A stretch of DNA of 64,000 nt from Nitrosococcus wardiae. GTDB taxonomy: Bacteria > Pseudomonadota > Gammaproteobacteria > Nitrosococcales > Nitrosococcaceae. How positions within the stretch are numbered: position 1 is the first letter of the stretch; each line of letters starts with the position of its first letter. The notes under the pieces are model-generated. The model was not told the DNA's origin and ran no database searches. It saw nothing but the letters and a program-made list of their open reading frames with translations. Below are positions 36,061 to 44,960 of this stretch, piece after piece. Both the position numbers and the translations under genes were made by a program. The stretch lies in the NCBI RefSeq assembly GCF_004421105.1, contig NZ_CP038033.1:3181659-3245658 (forward strand), read 5' to 3'.

Positions 36061-36534
36061 CTATTCAAAGCTTTGCTCTGGCATCGCCAACGGTGCTTCC
36101 GGTGGCGTCGCTTGGGGCAATCTATCTTTCAGGGAATTCCCCATTCCCATCTGCGGAGAAACATTTTCTTGTCCAAAGAGTTCCTCAAGGGAAAGAGGAG
36201 CTTGCCCAAGCAATAGGGCAGCACGGGCGCGGGCTATTTCATGATGGTTGAGATATAAACCTGAACCTAAATGACGAGAAAGTGCCCCATCTAAACACTT
36301 CCAAACTTCTTTCAGCGCCTGTTGGTAAAGGGTAGGGCTAGTTAAGGTCCTCCTGGTTCGTCTCATAGCCCGCTGCACACACTCACGGGCAAATATCCGA
36401 AGGCACCGTCCATCTTGGAATCCTAGGTGCTGCAGATACGCCACGAGCTGAGCTTCCACTTCCGTGATAAAAAAACAATCGTATAGTGCCCCCGTCTCTT
36501 CCTGAAGGGCCGCAGAACAGGCAAAGCGTGTCAT
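36061..36534 (-). CDS. Hypothetical protein
   Basis: This 157-residue protein has no signal peptide or membrane segment. The first half contains several cysteines, an EVEAQLVAYLQHLGFQDG helix and an arginine-rich stretch (QRAMRRTRRTL); the C-terminal third is Pro/Glu/Met-rich. I do not recognise a family. The coding sequence spans the whole frame without stops, and its codon usage resembles its neighbours. Upstream lies copy C of the TAAGTA-end repeat. Confidence 0.55.
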   Translation of the reverse strand: MTRFACSAALQEETGALYDCFFITEVEAQLVAYLQHLGFQDGRCLRIFARECVQRAMRRTRRTLTSPTLYQQALKEVWKCLDGALSRHLGSGLYLNHHEIARARAALLLGQAPLSLEELFGQENVSPQMGMGNSLKDRLPQATPPEAPLAMPEQSFE

Positions 36535-36590
36535 TGCTTACTCCACAGGTAATCCAAGTCTATTTTGCTACTTCCGCAACGAGAGCTGTC

Positions 36591-36748
36591 TAAGTACCTA
36601 TGAATGAGGTTTTATTAGGAGCGAGCCGGAGGTGTTCCGCAAACCCGTTTTTCCTCCCTGAAAAAGGGTTTGCGGGACTTCCCTGTCCCCTGGCTCCACG
36701 CCATCGGCTCGCTCCAGGAATACTTCAAAACTTTCACTGAGATACTTA
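36591..36748 (+). repeat. TAAGTA-end dispersed repeat, copy C (short form)
   Basis: This is the best-preserved short copy. It starts TAAGTACCTATGAATGAGG and ends CACTGAGATACTTA, the complement of TAAGTATCTCAGTG. The inner motifs GGAGCGAGCC face each other and a hairpin of AAACCC/GGGTTT type sits in the middle. It lies in the 542-base gap between a hypothetical gene and the LysM gene. Confidence 0.8.
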
Positions 36749-36800
36749 TAAGCCCCCATATCCCACATCCTCTACCAAAAATTACTTTTATCAAGTTTCA

Positions 36801-36841
36801 TAGGCCGAACCAAAAAAATATAGCATTATTTTTTTGGCCTA
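36801..36841. terminator. Hairpin with A/T-run stem
   Basis: CCAAAAAAATA (36810-36820) pairs with TATTTTTTTGG (36827-36837), and the flanks TAGGCC and GGCCTA also complement. It could terminate transcription in either direction, but no gene ends close by, so it may be a relic. The rest of the gap up to 37077 shows no gene. Confidence 0.35.
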
Positions 36842-37076
36842 ATAAATCAGGGTAAACCCCCAGAGATAACCCATGAAGTTGGCCTGGAGAAGGTTGGAGC
36901 ATGTAGCCGTATAATTATGCTGTATAAAATGCCGTCTATATATACTATAAATTGGTTATAGGGCATGCTCATTTTGAGGTGCTCCAGAGAAAGTAAGGAG
37001 GATCGAGGCGAAAATATTCTCGCCCCTTGTCCCAAATTTAGACTTTGAACTGAGCTAAGAGACATTAGGAGCAACC

Positions 37077-37931
37077 ATGGCCCATTCTAAACACAGCATT
37101 CCTAGCTACGCCCGAGCGATACATAGGCACTCTGTCTATGGGCGATCTAGAAATTATGGACAGGTTTGGTCTACGGTTATTGTACTTTTATTGATCGTGG
37201 TACTAGCAGGAGGTGCAGTGTGGGTGTATCTCAGCCGTCAGGGTGAAGAAGTAGAGGTCGCTAGGGAGGAAAGTGAAGCCCTCGTTCCCCAAGCGACTGC
37301 CCCTGAGCCTACAGAGCCGGAACCCACCGAACCACTTACCCAAGCGGAAGCGCCTGAACCAGAAGCGCCTGAACCCATTGCTAAAGAAGAGGAAGCTGCT
37401 CCCAGCGAGGAAGAGGACGAGTTTGCCGCAATTTTGGAAGAACTAGGCATAGAAGAGGAGACCGCCCAACCTGAGGAAGAAGCAGAACCTGCTGAGGAAT
37501 TGGCGTTGGAGGACGAAGTGACTGCCCCCCCTCCTCCTGAACCAACTGAACCCCCTGCAAGGGAGGAGGAATTTGAACCGGCACCGGAAGAATTAGGCGA
37601 ACCTGAGCCATTGGAAGAGGAGCCTGAGCCACTAGAAGAGGAAGTGGAAGAATTAGGCGAATTTGAGCCATTAGAAGAGGAAGAAAAATTAGGTGAACCT
37701 GAACCGCCACAAAAAGAACCTCAATTTATAGAAGAGCCGATGGAAGAGGAAGAGGTTACCCCAGAGACAGTGACTGTTCAGCGTGGCGATTCTCTGTCGC
37801 TCATTGCCGAGCGTGTCTACGGTGATGCTGGTAAATGGCGTCAGATCTACGAAGCTAATCAGGACAAAATCGAAGATCCTAATCAATTACTTGTTGGAAC
37901 CCAGCTGACTATTCCTGCTCCGAATGAGTAA
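37077..37931 (+). CDS. Membrane-anchored LysM protein with acidic proline-rich stalk
   Basis: This 284-residue protein has one transmembrane helix (about 31-52), then a ~170-residue Glu/Pro-rich stalk with EPEPLEEE-type repeats, and one LysM domain at the end (about 230-283: [18 protein letters not shown]...[18 protein letters not shown]). LysM binds peptidoglycan, so the protein probably spans the periplasm to the wall. The LysM module is almost the same as that closing the protein at 51040, whose N-terminus is unrelated. An AGGAG site lies 5 bases upstream of the ATG. Confidence 0.85.
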   Translation: MAHSKHSIPSYARAIHRHSVYGRSRNYGQVWSTVIVLLLIVVLAGGAVWVYLSRQGEEVEVAREESEALVPQATAPEPTEPEPTEPLTQAEAPEPEAPEPIAKEEEAAPSEEEDEFAAILEELGIEEETAQPEEEAEPAEELALEDEVTAPPPPEPTEPPAREEEFEPAPEELGEPEPLEEEPEPLEEEVEELGEFEPLEEEEKLGEPEPPQKEPQFIEEPMEEEEVTPETVTVQRGDSLSLIAERVYGDAGKWRQIYEANQDKIEDPNQLLVGTQLTIPAPNE

Positions 37932-38307
37932 ACGCTGCTATGAATGAAACTAATTCCGACTCTACAGAGAAGAGGAATGAAGGATAGATCCGCGCTCCTA
38001 AATAAGGAGCGCAAGCTATCCCTAAATCTGTCTATGAAGGGGCGTGGATGATTTAGCACGCATACTAAATACATCCAGGGAAAAGACCACCACCCCGATT
38101 CATAAATGCACTCGGAATCACAGGACAAACTTCGTTTATCAGAAAGGCCGGAAATTGCTCCAGCTTCAGCATGCTCGCAACTAAAGTAGAAGAAGCTAAT
38201 AAGCAGTTGGGACGAGGGAAGCGGGCTATAATTATCACTGTGGCAGACATCAACAAACTTTAGGCTTAAATATTTAGGCCGCTCCAATTCCCGATTCCAA
38301 AGGAAAA
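37932..38307. other. 376-bp intergenic region, no firm gene
   Basis: A 30-codon plus-strand frame (38170-38262, MLATKVEEANKQLGRGKRAI) looks coding-like and may be a remnant. A 134-codon minus-strand frame has no recognisable features. The short inverted repeat AGGAGCGC/GCGCTCCT near 37991-38012 could end the LysM transcript. Confidence 0.4.
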
Positions 38308-39942
38308 ATGATGCGTGATCTGTGGTATAAGGACGCCATCGTGTACTGTCTCGATGTGGACACGTACATGGATGCTAATGGCGATGGTATCGGCGATTTC
38401 AAAGGGTTAGCACAACGGGTAGACCATATTGCTGGCCTTGGCGCTACCTGTTTGTGGCTGCTGCCTTTCTACCCTTCGCCTAACCGGGATGATGGGTATG
38501 ATGTGAAGGACTACTACGCCGTAGATCCCCGTCTAGGGACGCTCGGAGATTTTGTGGAGTTCATTCACTACGCCCATGAGCGGGGCTTAAGGGTGATTAT
38601 TGACCTTGTGGTCAATCATACTTCCGACCAACACCCCTGGTTTCAGGCAGCCCGCAAGGATAAGGATTCCCCCTATCGCGATTATTATGTCTGGTCAGAG
38701 ACGAAGCCAGCGGATGCAGAGGAAGGAGTAGTATTTCCGGGTAGGCAAGAGGCAATCTGGACCTACGATGAAGAAGCTGAGGCCTATTACTTCCACCGCT
38801 TCTATAAACATCAGCCCGATCTAAATATTGCTAACCCTGCTGTGCGGGAAGAAATACGCAAGATAATGGGTTTTTGGCTGCAGCTAGGGATCTCCGGTTT
38901 CCGAGTTGACGCAGCACCCTTTTTGATTGAATTGAAGGGAATCCAGAATGCGACGGTTAAGGATCCATACAATTATTTGCGGGAGTTTCGGGAATTCCTC
39001 CAATGGCGTCGAGGGGATGCCATTCTCTTAGCAGAGGCAAATGTGGCCATGGACAAAGTTCCCAGCTATTTTGGCGATGGCACTAAATTGCATATGCTAT
39101 TTAATTTTCTCCTTAACCAGTATCTATTTCTTGCACTTACACGCAAGCAGGCGGCGCCCCTTATAGAAGGATTGCATAAACTACCCCCGCTCCCTCACAC
39201 CGGTCAATGGGCGAACTTCCTGCGTAATCACGACGAATTAAATCTAGGTAGGCTTAGCAAAGCCCAACGGGAAGAGATTTTTCAGGCGTTAGCCCCGGAA
39301 AAGCGAATGCAGATTTATGGACGGGGAATTCGCCGCCGGTTGCCACCCATGTTTGATGGGGATCAAAAGCGGATCAGGCTTGCCTATAGTTTAATGTTTT
39401 CACTTCCAGGAACACCGGTGCTACGCTATGGAGAGGAAATTGGAATGGGCGATGATCTCTCCCTCAGCGACCGCAACAGTGTGCGCACGCCCATGCAATG
39501 GTCTAATGAGAAAAACGGTGGGTTCTCATCTGCACCAGAGGAAAATCTGATTCGCCCCGTGATCAAAAATAGCCAGTATGGCTATGAGCAGCTCAACATG
39601 ATAAGGCAAGAATATGATCCCGATTCGCTGCTCAATTGGATAGAGCGATTAATGCATACTCGTAAGGAAAATCCTGAATTCGGTTTTGGCCACTGTCGTA
39701 TTGCCAAGACGGGTGATCCCGCTGTCTTTGCCCATACCTGCGAATGGGAAGAAGGCATTGTATTGGCTGTCCACAACCTCTCCGATCAACCCCGAACGGT
39801 CACCCTTGATCTAAGCGATTATAAGGCTAATCAGTTGCTCGATATTTTAGGCGATCATAAATATAGTTCGATTACCAATGGTGCTCCGCGGATCGAACTC
39901 CAAGGTTATGGCTTTCGCTGGTTCCAGCTTAAAAACAAATAA
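38308..39942 (+). CDS. GH13 alpha-amylase family enzyme, trehalose-synthase-like
   Basis: This 544-residue glycoside hydrolase has a (beta/alpha)8 fold. The Ca2+ site DANGDGIGDF, VIIDLVVNHTS, the nucleophile region GFRVDAAPF, the general acid in LLAEANVAM and the FLRNHDEL motif give the catalytic set. The closest pattern is trehalose synthase (maltose to trehalose isomerase, GH13_16), but the fused maltokinase of many TreS proteins is absent. Trehalose or maltose turnover would fit an osmotic-stress theme with opgGH. The start may be either ATG of the ATGATG pair. It has no signal peptide, so it acts in the cytosol. Confidence 0.85.
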   Translation: MMRDLWYKDAIVYCLDVDTYMDANGDGIGDFKGLAQRVDHIAGLGATCLWLLPFYPSPNRDDGYDVKDYYAVDPRLGTLGDFVEFIHYAHERGLRVIIDLVVNHTSDQHPWFQAARKDKDSPYRDYYVWSETKPADAEEGVVFPGRQEAIWTYDEEAEAYYFHRFYKHQPDLNIANPAVREEIRKIMGFWLQLGISGFRVDAAPFLIELKGIQNATVKDPYNYLREFREFLQWRRGDAILLAEANVAMDKVPSYFGDGTKLHMLFNFLLNQYLFLALTRKQAAPLIEGLHKLPPLPHTGQWANFLRNHDELNLGRLSKAQREEIFQALAPEKRMQIYGRGIRRRLPPMFDGDQKRIRLAYSLMFSLPGTPVLRYGEEIGMGDDLSLSDRNSVRTPMQWSNEKNGGFSSAPEENLIRPVIKNSQYGYEQLNMIRQEYDPDSLLNWIERLMHTRKENPEFGFGHCRIAKTGDPAVFAHTCEWEEGIVLAVHNLSDQPRTVTLDLSDYKANQLLDILGDHKYSSITNGAPRIELQGYGFRWFQLKNK

Positions 39943-40123
39943 ATACTTATGATCACTCATAAGACAAAAGGAATTCTAAGTACTATATTTGTAAATGACA
40001 GGGTATATAATCAATAATCAACTTTAATTAACTTGCAGCCTGAAAAAAATGAGCTATTGTTTTGTGTAAACCGGTTGTAATTAATTAATTTTTTTAATCC
40101 CTTGTTAATGTAAGGAGAAAACG

Positions 40124-40306
40124 ATGAAAATGATGAAAACTAAGCTTGCTATCATGACTCTACTGCTAGCGGGGAGTGCCTGGTTGAGTGGCTGTGAACA
40201 AGAGGGCCCGGCCGAACAAGCGGGTGAGAACATAGACGAAGCAACGGAGGAGGCCGGTGAGCGCATGGAAGAATCCGGTGAGCGCATGCAGGAACGTGTG
40301 GATTAA
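40124..40306 (+). CDS. Small lipoprotein with Glu-rich repeats
   Basis: This 60-residue lipoprotein has a lipobox (WLSGC, Cys24) and a mature part of only ~36 residues, rich in Glu and Gly with two EESGERMQ/EEAGERME-type repeats that should form one helix. It recalls entericidin-like small lipoproteins, but similarity is compositional only. An AAGGAG site precedes the ATG. Two hairpins follow at 40325-40352 and 40361-40394. Confidence 0.75.
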   Translation: MKMMKTKLAIMTLLLAGSAWLSGCEQEGPAEQAGENIDEATEEAGERMEESGERMQERVD

Positions 40307-40324
40307 GCATCCTGAAGATGGGGC

Positions 40325-40352
40325 AAATTTCTCCTTCTAAGTGGAGAAATTT
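40325..40352. terminator. Hairpin after the small lipoprotein gene
   Basis: AAATTTCTCC and GGAGAAATTT form a perfect 10-bp stem with an 8-base loop, 18 bases after the stop codon. It is followed by a second strong hairpin. Confidence 0.55.
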
Positions 40353-40360
40353 CAATCTGG

Positions 40361-40394
40361 TATACAGCCCGACACCACCGCGTCGGGCTGTATA
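40361..40394. terminator. Second hairpin of the pair
   Basis: TATACAGCCCGAC and GTCGGGCTGTATA pair perfectly over 13 bp with an 8-base loop. TTGGATAAAA follows, so there is no full T-run. It probably ends the lipoprotein transcript before the PRC+EF-hand gene. Confidence 0.6.
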
Positions 40395-40478
40395 TTGGAT
40401 AAAAATATTATAAAGGGCATTCATCACGTAAAATTCACATTCCTTCCAGCAGCCAATCTTTTAAGGAGAGCAATAGTC

Positions 40479-41171
40479 ATGAGCAGGCCTACTTTGCATA
40501 AGGGTCGGTTATATAAGGTAATATTTATTTCTGCGAGTACTTTCTTGCTTGTGCTATCAGGGACGGCACAGTCTGTTAATCAGGATCCACAGCAGCAGTC
40601 TATGGAAAGTGCTCAGGAAACTGAAGCACAGAGACAAAATGCAGAACAAGGAAGGCAATTACTGTATAAAATGAGCGTATTACGGGACAGAGAAGTTCAA
40701 AGCCCCGAAGGTGAACAATTAGGTAGAATTAGTGAGTTGGTCGTTGATAAGTCAGGTCAGGTGAAGTATGCCGTCTTGTCCCATGGAGGGACTCTTGGAA
40801 TAGGCGAAAAAATGACGGCTGTTCCTTGGGATGCGCTTCAGATATCCAAACAAGGAGAATACTACACTTTAAATGTAACCAAAGAACAGCTAGCTGATGC
40901 CCCCACATTTAGTGAAGAAAATTGGCCAACCAATGCCCAATGGACTCCCAGTTCCGCAGGCGGCACATCGCCGCAAGCCACATTTGCAAAACTTGACCAG
41001 GATCAGAGTGGTGACATTAGCAAAGATGAGGCTGAACAGGCACGTGAATTAAGTGCTAATTTCGATGAAGTCGACCAAAACGAAGATGGAAAAATTGATC
41101 GTTCTGAATTCAGCGCCTTCGAAGTGACTCGCCAATATCATGGAGAAGGTCAAGCCAATGAGCTGCAATAA
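40479..41171 (+). CDS. Exported PRC-barrel + EF-hand fusion protein
   Basis: This 230-residue protein has a signal peptide (hydrophobic about 14-32, ending GTAQS), a Gln-rich linker, a PRC-barrel at about 60-150 (REVQSPEGEQLGRISELVVDKSGQVKYAVLSHGG) and an EF-hand pair at about 165-218 (DQDQSGDISKDE and DQNEDGKIDRSE). The two domains correspond to the separate adjacent genes at 6573 and 7157, with the same PRC tail APTFxExNWP and the same EFSAFE ending. An AAGGAG site fixes the start at 40479; the frame is open further upstream but runs through a hairpin. Function unknown. Confidence 0.85.
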   Translation: MSRPTLHKGRLYKVIFISASTFLLVLSGTAQSVNQDPQQQSMESAQETEAQRQNAEQGRQLLYKMSVLRDREVQSPEGEQLGRISELVVDKSGQVKYAVLSHGGTLGIGEKMTAVPWDALQISKQGEYYTLNVTKEQLADAPTFSEENWPTNAQWTPSSAGGTSPQATFAKLDQDQSGDISKDEAEQARELSANFDEVDQNEDGKIDRSEFSAFEVTRQYHGEGQANELQ

Positions 41172-41354
41172 CATCAGCCTTTGTAGTGGGGAGCTCAAAG
41201 AGTCTTAGCTTTTAGTGCCTTGTGCTTGATAAAGTGGCATAAGGAGGGAGGTCACACGGCTAAATTAAATTCATTTCCTTCAACAACTTACAAATAAAAT
41301 TAAAATCCTCCCACTTACTCAATAGACACAGGTTCTCCCTACAAGTTTCTATCC

Positions 41355-42395
41355 ATGACTGTCCTCTTTTCTTCAAGGGCTTTAACAGGGATTTTTATAC
41401 TAGCTCTATTTTTTTCATTATATGTAGCCCGAAGTTTTCTCCTTCCCATTATCATTGCTTTTCTGTTAAACCTTATTTTGGCACCTCTAGTCCGCTCTCT
41501 TAAACAATTAGGGGTAAACGACGGTCTTGCAGCAGCGCTCATAGTCATTGCCCTACTAGAAGGTGCGGCTTTTGCTGTCTTGGCATTAGCAGAACCTGCC
41601 TCTCAATGGATGCAAAGGAGTCCCGTCTTACTCCAACAGGCTGAACGAAAATTATTCCCCCTAAAAGAAGCTGTCAAAGAAGTGGAAAAAACAGCTGAAG
41701 AAGTGGAGGACCTCACCAAAGCGAAGCCAGAGGGATATTCAATAGAAATCGAACAAGGCTCCCAACTCAAAGATATACTTTTCACGAGTACTTGGGGGAC
41801 GGTTACTAATCTGATATTTATCTTCTTTTTGCTATATTTTTTTTTAGCTTTTGGAGATTTATTCTTACACAAATTAGTTAAGGTAATGCCCACCTGGACA
41901 CAGAAGCGTCAAGCTCTAGAAATGGTATATGAAGTGCAAGCTAAAGTGTCCCGATATTTGCTCACTATCACTTTGATTAATTTGGGGTTAGGCCTTGTGG
42001 TGGGAACCACTCTATATTTTATCGATTTGCCCAATGCATTACTTTGGGGAGCCCTAGCAGGATTATTTAATTTTATTCCTTATTTAGGACCTTTAGGGAT
42101 CTTTATCATCCTTACAGGGGCAGCTATTTTGTCCTTTGAAGAGCTTAGCCAAGTTCTTCTAGTACCAGGCGTATTTTTATTTATCACTACTCTTGAAGGG
42201 CAATTAATTACACCTTTGATTCTCGGCCGTAGCCTTTCCTTAAATCCCTTAGTCATCTTTTTAGGGATTACGTTTGGGGTATGGTTTTGGGGGATTCCCG
42301 GCGCATTTACTGCCGTACCGCTACTTGTAATTGCAAAAACTATTTGTGATCATTCTTCCTCACTGACCCCCATAAGTGAGTTTCTAGCCAGATAA
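41355..42395 (+). CDS. AI-2E family transporter (second paralogue)
   Basis: This 346-residue membrane protein of the PerM/TqsA family has hydrophobic segments near the N-terminus (8-45, 60-80), a soluble insert (about 85-140) and a C-terminal cluster with FNFIPYLGPLGIFIILTGA, then the conserved GxPLILGRSLSLNPLVIFLG region. It is clearly different from the copy at 31613, so the two are ancient paralogues or have different substrates. It lies 183 bases downstream of the PRC+EF-hand gene. Confidence 0.85.
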   Translation: MTVLFSSRALTGIFILALFFSLYVARSFLLPIIIAFLLNLILAPLVRSLKQLGVNDGLAAALIVIALLEGAAFAVLALAEPASQWMQRSPVLLQQAERKLFPLKEAVKEVEKTAEEVEDLTKAKPEGYSIEIEQGSQLKDILFTSTWGTVTNLIFIFFLLYFFLAFGDLFLHKLVKVMPTWTQKRQALEMVYEVQAKVSRYLLTITLINLGLGLVVGTTLYFIDLPNALLWGALAGLFNFIPYLGPLGIFIILTGAAILSFEELSQVLLVPGVFLFITTLEGQLITPLILGRSLSLNPLVIFLGITFGVWFWGIPGAFTAVPLLVIAKTICDHSSSLTPISEFLAR

Positions 42396-42660
42396 TAGGG
42401 ATTATATAAAGAACGTACCGACTAGTGAGATGTAATTTTTCCACTCTTTTGTAAATATTACAAAGTCAATAACAAAGGAGGAATCGCCGTTCCACCTTTC
42501 TTCATTGCTGCTCATGAGCGATAATATTCATATTGATTTCTCCATGTTCTTTTTCCTTTGTATTGAGCCTCCGTACAGGCTGCTGGATAAAATCCTTTTA
42601 TTATTCTTTAATAATGATAGTAGAAAAGCTGACTTGCTTCGGAATTAAAGGTCTATCCGT

Positions 42661-43209
42661 ATGAGAAATCCACTAGAAATCCCTCCCACACTAGCAACTC
42701 CTCCCCCACCAGCCACGCCTACAAGGATGGCGCTAGCGGGTCATCCAATACATCCGATGATGGTGACCTTTCCTGTTGCTTATCTACTTGGCGGTTTCGC
42801 CACTGATATTGCTTTCTGGTGGACCCGTGATCCCTTCTGGGCAAGGGCCTCATTGTGGCTCATTGGTGCCGGTGCATTGATGGGAATATTGGCTTCACTA
42901 ATCGGTATGTTGGAATTTCTATGGGTTAAGGAGATACGCACCCATGTGAGCAGCTGGAGTCACTTCCTGGCGGCTGTTATGCTGCTGGCAATTGCAGCAG
43001 CAAATTGGCAGTTGAGAATTGACGATCCCGTCGTTGCATTGCTGCCGTGGGGGATGTTTTTATCCGTTATCACCGCCTTAGCAGTTGGCTTCGCCGCTTG
43101 GTTAGGGGGCGATTTGGTATTCGAATATAGAGTAGGAATCGGTATCGAAGAAGACGAAGAGCCATCAGAACGGCTTACTGACAACGAGCATGATAACATT
43201 CGTAATTAG
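42661..43209 (+). CDS. DUF2231 family membrane protein
   Basis: This 182-residue protein has a proline-rich N-terminus (PPTLATPPPPATPT) and then four membrane helices. GHPIHPMMVTFPVAYLLGG at about 28-46 is the DUF2231 signature, with conserved histidines that may bind haem or metal. Family members are often near cytochrome or respiratory genes, as here (a cytochrome c oxidase operon starts 700 bases on). Its last 45 bases overlap the tail of the opposite-strand CopD-like gene. Role unknown. Confidence 0.82.
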   Translation: MRNPLEIPPTLATPPPPATPTRMALAGHPIHPMMVTFPVAYLLGGFATDIAFWWTRDPFWARASLWLIGAGALMGILASLIGMLEFLWVKEIRTHVSSWSHFLAAVMLLAIAAANWQLRIDDPVVALLPWGMFLSVITALAVGFAAWLGGDLVFEYRVGIGIEEDEEPSERLTDNEHDNIRN

Positions 43210-43578
43210 CAGCAGTGGTATTAACAATAATATTTGGTAATAGACCACCCGCTGCTGTACGTGGTGGCGGATTAAACCGTCCATTAATTTGCCACAATAG
43301 GCATGGAAAATCACCATGAATAGCACTAATACGAGCTTGACTGGAAGCCAGCCACCATGGAAGCCGCGTTCAAATATGAGCCAGATACCTGCCGCTATGG
43401 TCAGCAGAGCACTTGGTGTCATCACATGCGCATAAAGTCTATATTGCATCAAAACAATATCAGTCTGATTCTTGATATCCTTGGCAAATGCCTGATTGGC
43501 AAATAGTTGTGGAAAATACAGCAAGGATGCCGACCAAATAATTAAAAATATGATATGCAAAACAAGCATCAAAGACAT
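43165..43578 (-). CDS. CopD/HemJ-like four-helix membrane protein
   Basis: This 137-residue protein has four membrane helices. LHIIFLIIWSASLLYFPQLF near the start and an internal histidine pair pattern (YAHVMTPSALL, IFHAYCGKLMDG) resemble the CopD/HemJ superfamily. HemJ oxidises protoporphyrinogen IX in haem synthesis; CopD relatives move copper. Both would suit a gene next to a haem-copper oxidase operon, and I cannot tell which is right. It overlaps the DUF2231 gene tail to tail by 45 bases. Confidence 0.7.
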   Translation of the reverse strand: MSLMLVLHIIFLIIWSASLLYFPQLFANQAFAKDIKNQTDIVLMQYRLYAHVMTPSALLTIAAGIWLIFERGFHGGWLPVKLVLVLFMVIFHAYCGKLMDGLIRHHVQQRVVYYQILLLIPLLLITNVIMLVVSKPF

Positions 43579-43913
43579 GGGGTTTAATTCTACATGTAGG
43601 TCAAAAGCAGTTTATATGTCGATATCTGTAGAACTTCTGGAGACAAGTCAATTTTCCTACGCAACCAGAACAAGGTTGCTGCTTAAAAATACCTTATGCA
43701 ATATCCATTCTATAGAAAAAATATTTTTAGATAATTTAGCATTCTTAAAATACACTTCCTATAATAATATTAAGATTATTTTTCTAACATCCTTAAAAGA
43801 AAGGAAATCAATAATCTTCCACGCCGATATGCGCGATTTGTAATTGATCATCTTTAAAAGAATATCTAATTAAGAACATACTGAATCTTTACTATAGCCA
43901 ACATCATTGCTTC
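43579..43913. other. 335-bp AT-rich intergenic region
   Basis: This is the probable promoter region of the oxidase operon. I see no gene, repeat or confident promoter; a plus-strand frame (to 43843) is Ser/Asn/Ile-rich and not protein-like. Confidence 0.4.
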
Positions 43914-44960
43914 ATGAGTAGCAAAAAACCAATAAAAGCATCTGGACGGAGAAAAGTTGGCCCATCGCGACAATTAAGGGAGGGGCTAATTATTGCCACC
44001 GCTGCCCTCTCAGGATGTGAAGGAATTCAGTCGACGCTAACGCCACGCGGCCCCGCTGCGGAATCTATCGCACGCATTAACTGGATAATGTTTTGGGGCG
44101 CGACAGCTATCTTGCTTCTTGTCATGACGCTGGCCCTATACGCAGTTTACCGCCATCCCCGCAAGCGCCGCCCAATTTCGGGCAATGGGATGATCGTCAC
44201 CGGAGGCGTGATTTTGCCCCTAGTGGCGCTTTCCGCCCTTCTAATCTATGGCACGCATGGGATGAGCAATTTGCGCCATGAGCCGTATGAGGGGGCCCTC
44301 CGGACTATGCGCATTGAAGTGGTCGGAAATCAATGGTGGTGGGATGTATATTATTGGATTGGCGATCAGGGTACTAACGTTATAACGGCCAATGAAATTC
44401 ATATTCCGGCCGGCTTCCCGGTGGCAATTTCAGTGCGTAGCAATGATGTCATCCACAGTTTTTGGGTACCTAGCTTGGCCGGCAAAATCGACCTGGTCCC
44501 GGGGAAAAGCAATCGCATCCTATTGCAAGCCGACCGCCCTGGCGTCTTCCGCGGACAATGTGCAGAGTTCTGCGGTGCGCAACACGCTCGGATGGCGCTT
44601 TTCGTCGTCGCCGAATCCCCCCATACATTTGCCACCTGGTTGGCCAAACAACGTCTGCCAGACTCTACCCCAGTACATCCTATCTTGCAACGCGGACAGG
44701 ATGCATTTGTTGCAAACGGCTGTCTCGAATGCCATACGATACGGGGCCTTGGCAAGGCAAAGCTCCGTGGCCCGGATTTGACCCATGTAGGAGATCGGTT
44801 GTTTCTGGCAGCCGGCTCGATTAAAAATAATCCCGCAAATTTGGCCAAAATAATTGCACATAGCCAATTCGTTAAGCCGGGGAGTGCAATGCCTTCGTTC
44901 ACGGAACTCGATAGCGATACCCTACAGTCCATAGCAGCTTATCTCTGGAGCCTTAAATAA
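43914..44960 (+). CDS. coxB: Cytochrome c oxidase subunit II with fused cytochrome c domain
   Basis: This 348-residue subunit accepts electrons for a caa3-type oxidase. A lipobox (ALSGC, about residue 35) suggests lipid anchoring, and two membrane helices follow (about 58-82 and 95-112). The CuA cupredoxin domain carries VIHSFWVPSLAGK and the CuA ligands in GQCAEFCGAQHARM. A C-terminal haem c domain has CLECH and a later Met region (GSAMPSF). The stop overlaps the next ATG (TAATG). It is the first gene of the oxidase operon. Confidence 0.95.
   Translation: MSSKKPIKASGRRKVGPSRQLREGLIIATAALSGCEGIQSTLTPRGPAAESIARINWIMFWGATAILLLVMTLALYAVYRHPRKRRPISGNGMIVTGGVILPLVALSALLIYGTHGMSNLRHEPYEGALRTMRIEVVGNQWWWDVYYWIGDQGTNVITANEIHIPAGFPVAISVRSNDVIHSFWVPSLAGKIDLVPGKSNRILLQADRPGVFRGQCAEFCGAQHARMALFVVAESPHTFATWLAKQRLPDSTPVHPILQRGQDAFVANGCLECHTIRGLGKAKLRGPDLTHVGDRLFLAAGSIKNNPANLAKIIAHSQFVKPGSAMPSFTELDSDTLQSIAAYLWSLK

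Noticed and set aside
37883-38287. 134-codon minus-strand ORF after the LysM gene
   Set aside because: It overlaps the LysM coding end, is Ser/Phe/Cys-rich and matches nothing known.
43496-43843. 115-codon plus-strand ORF upstream of the oxidase operon
   Set aside because: It overlaps the well-supported CopD/HemJ-like gene on the other strand and is composed mainly of Ser, Asn and Ile codons from AT-rich DNA.
44399-44932. 177-codon antisense ORF in coxB
   Set aside because: The sense strand encodes complete CuA and haem c motifs; this is a frame shadow.
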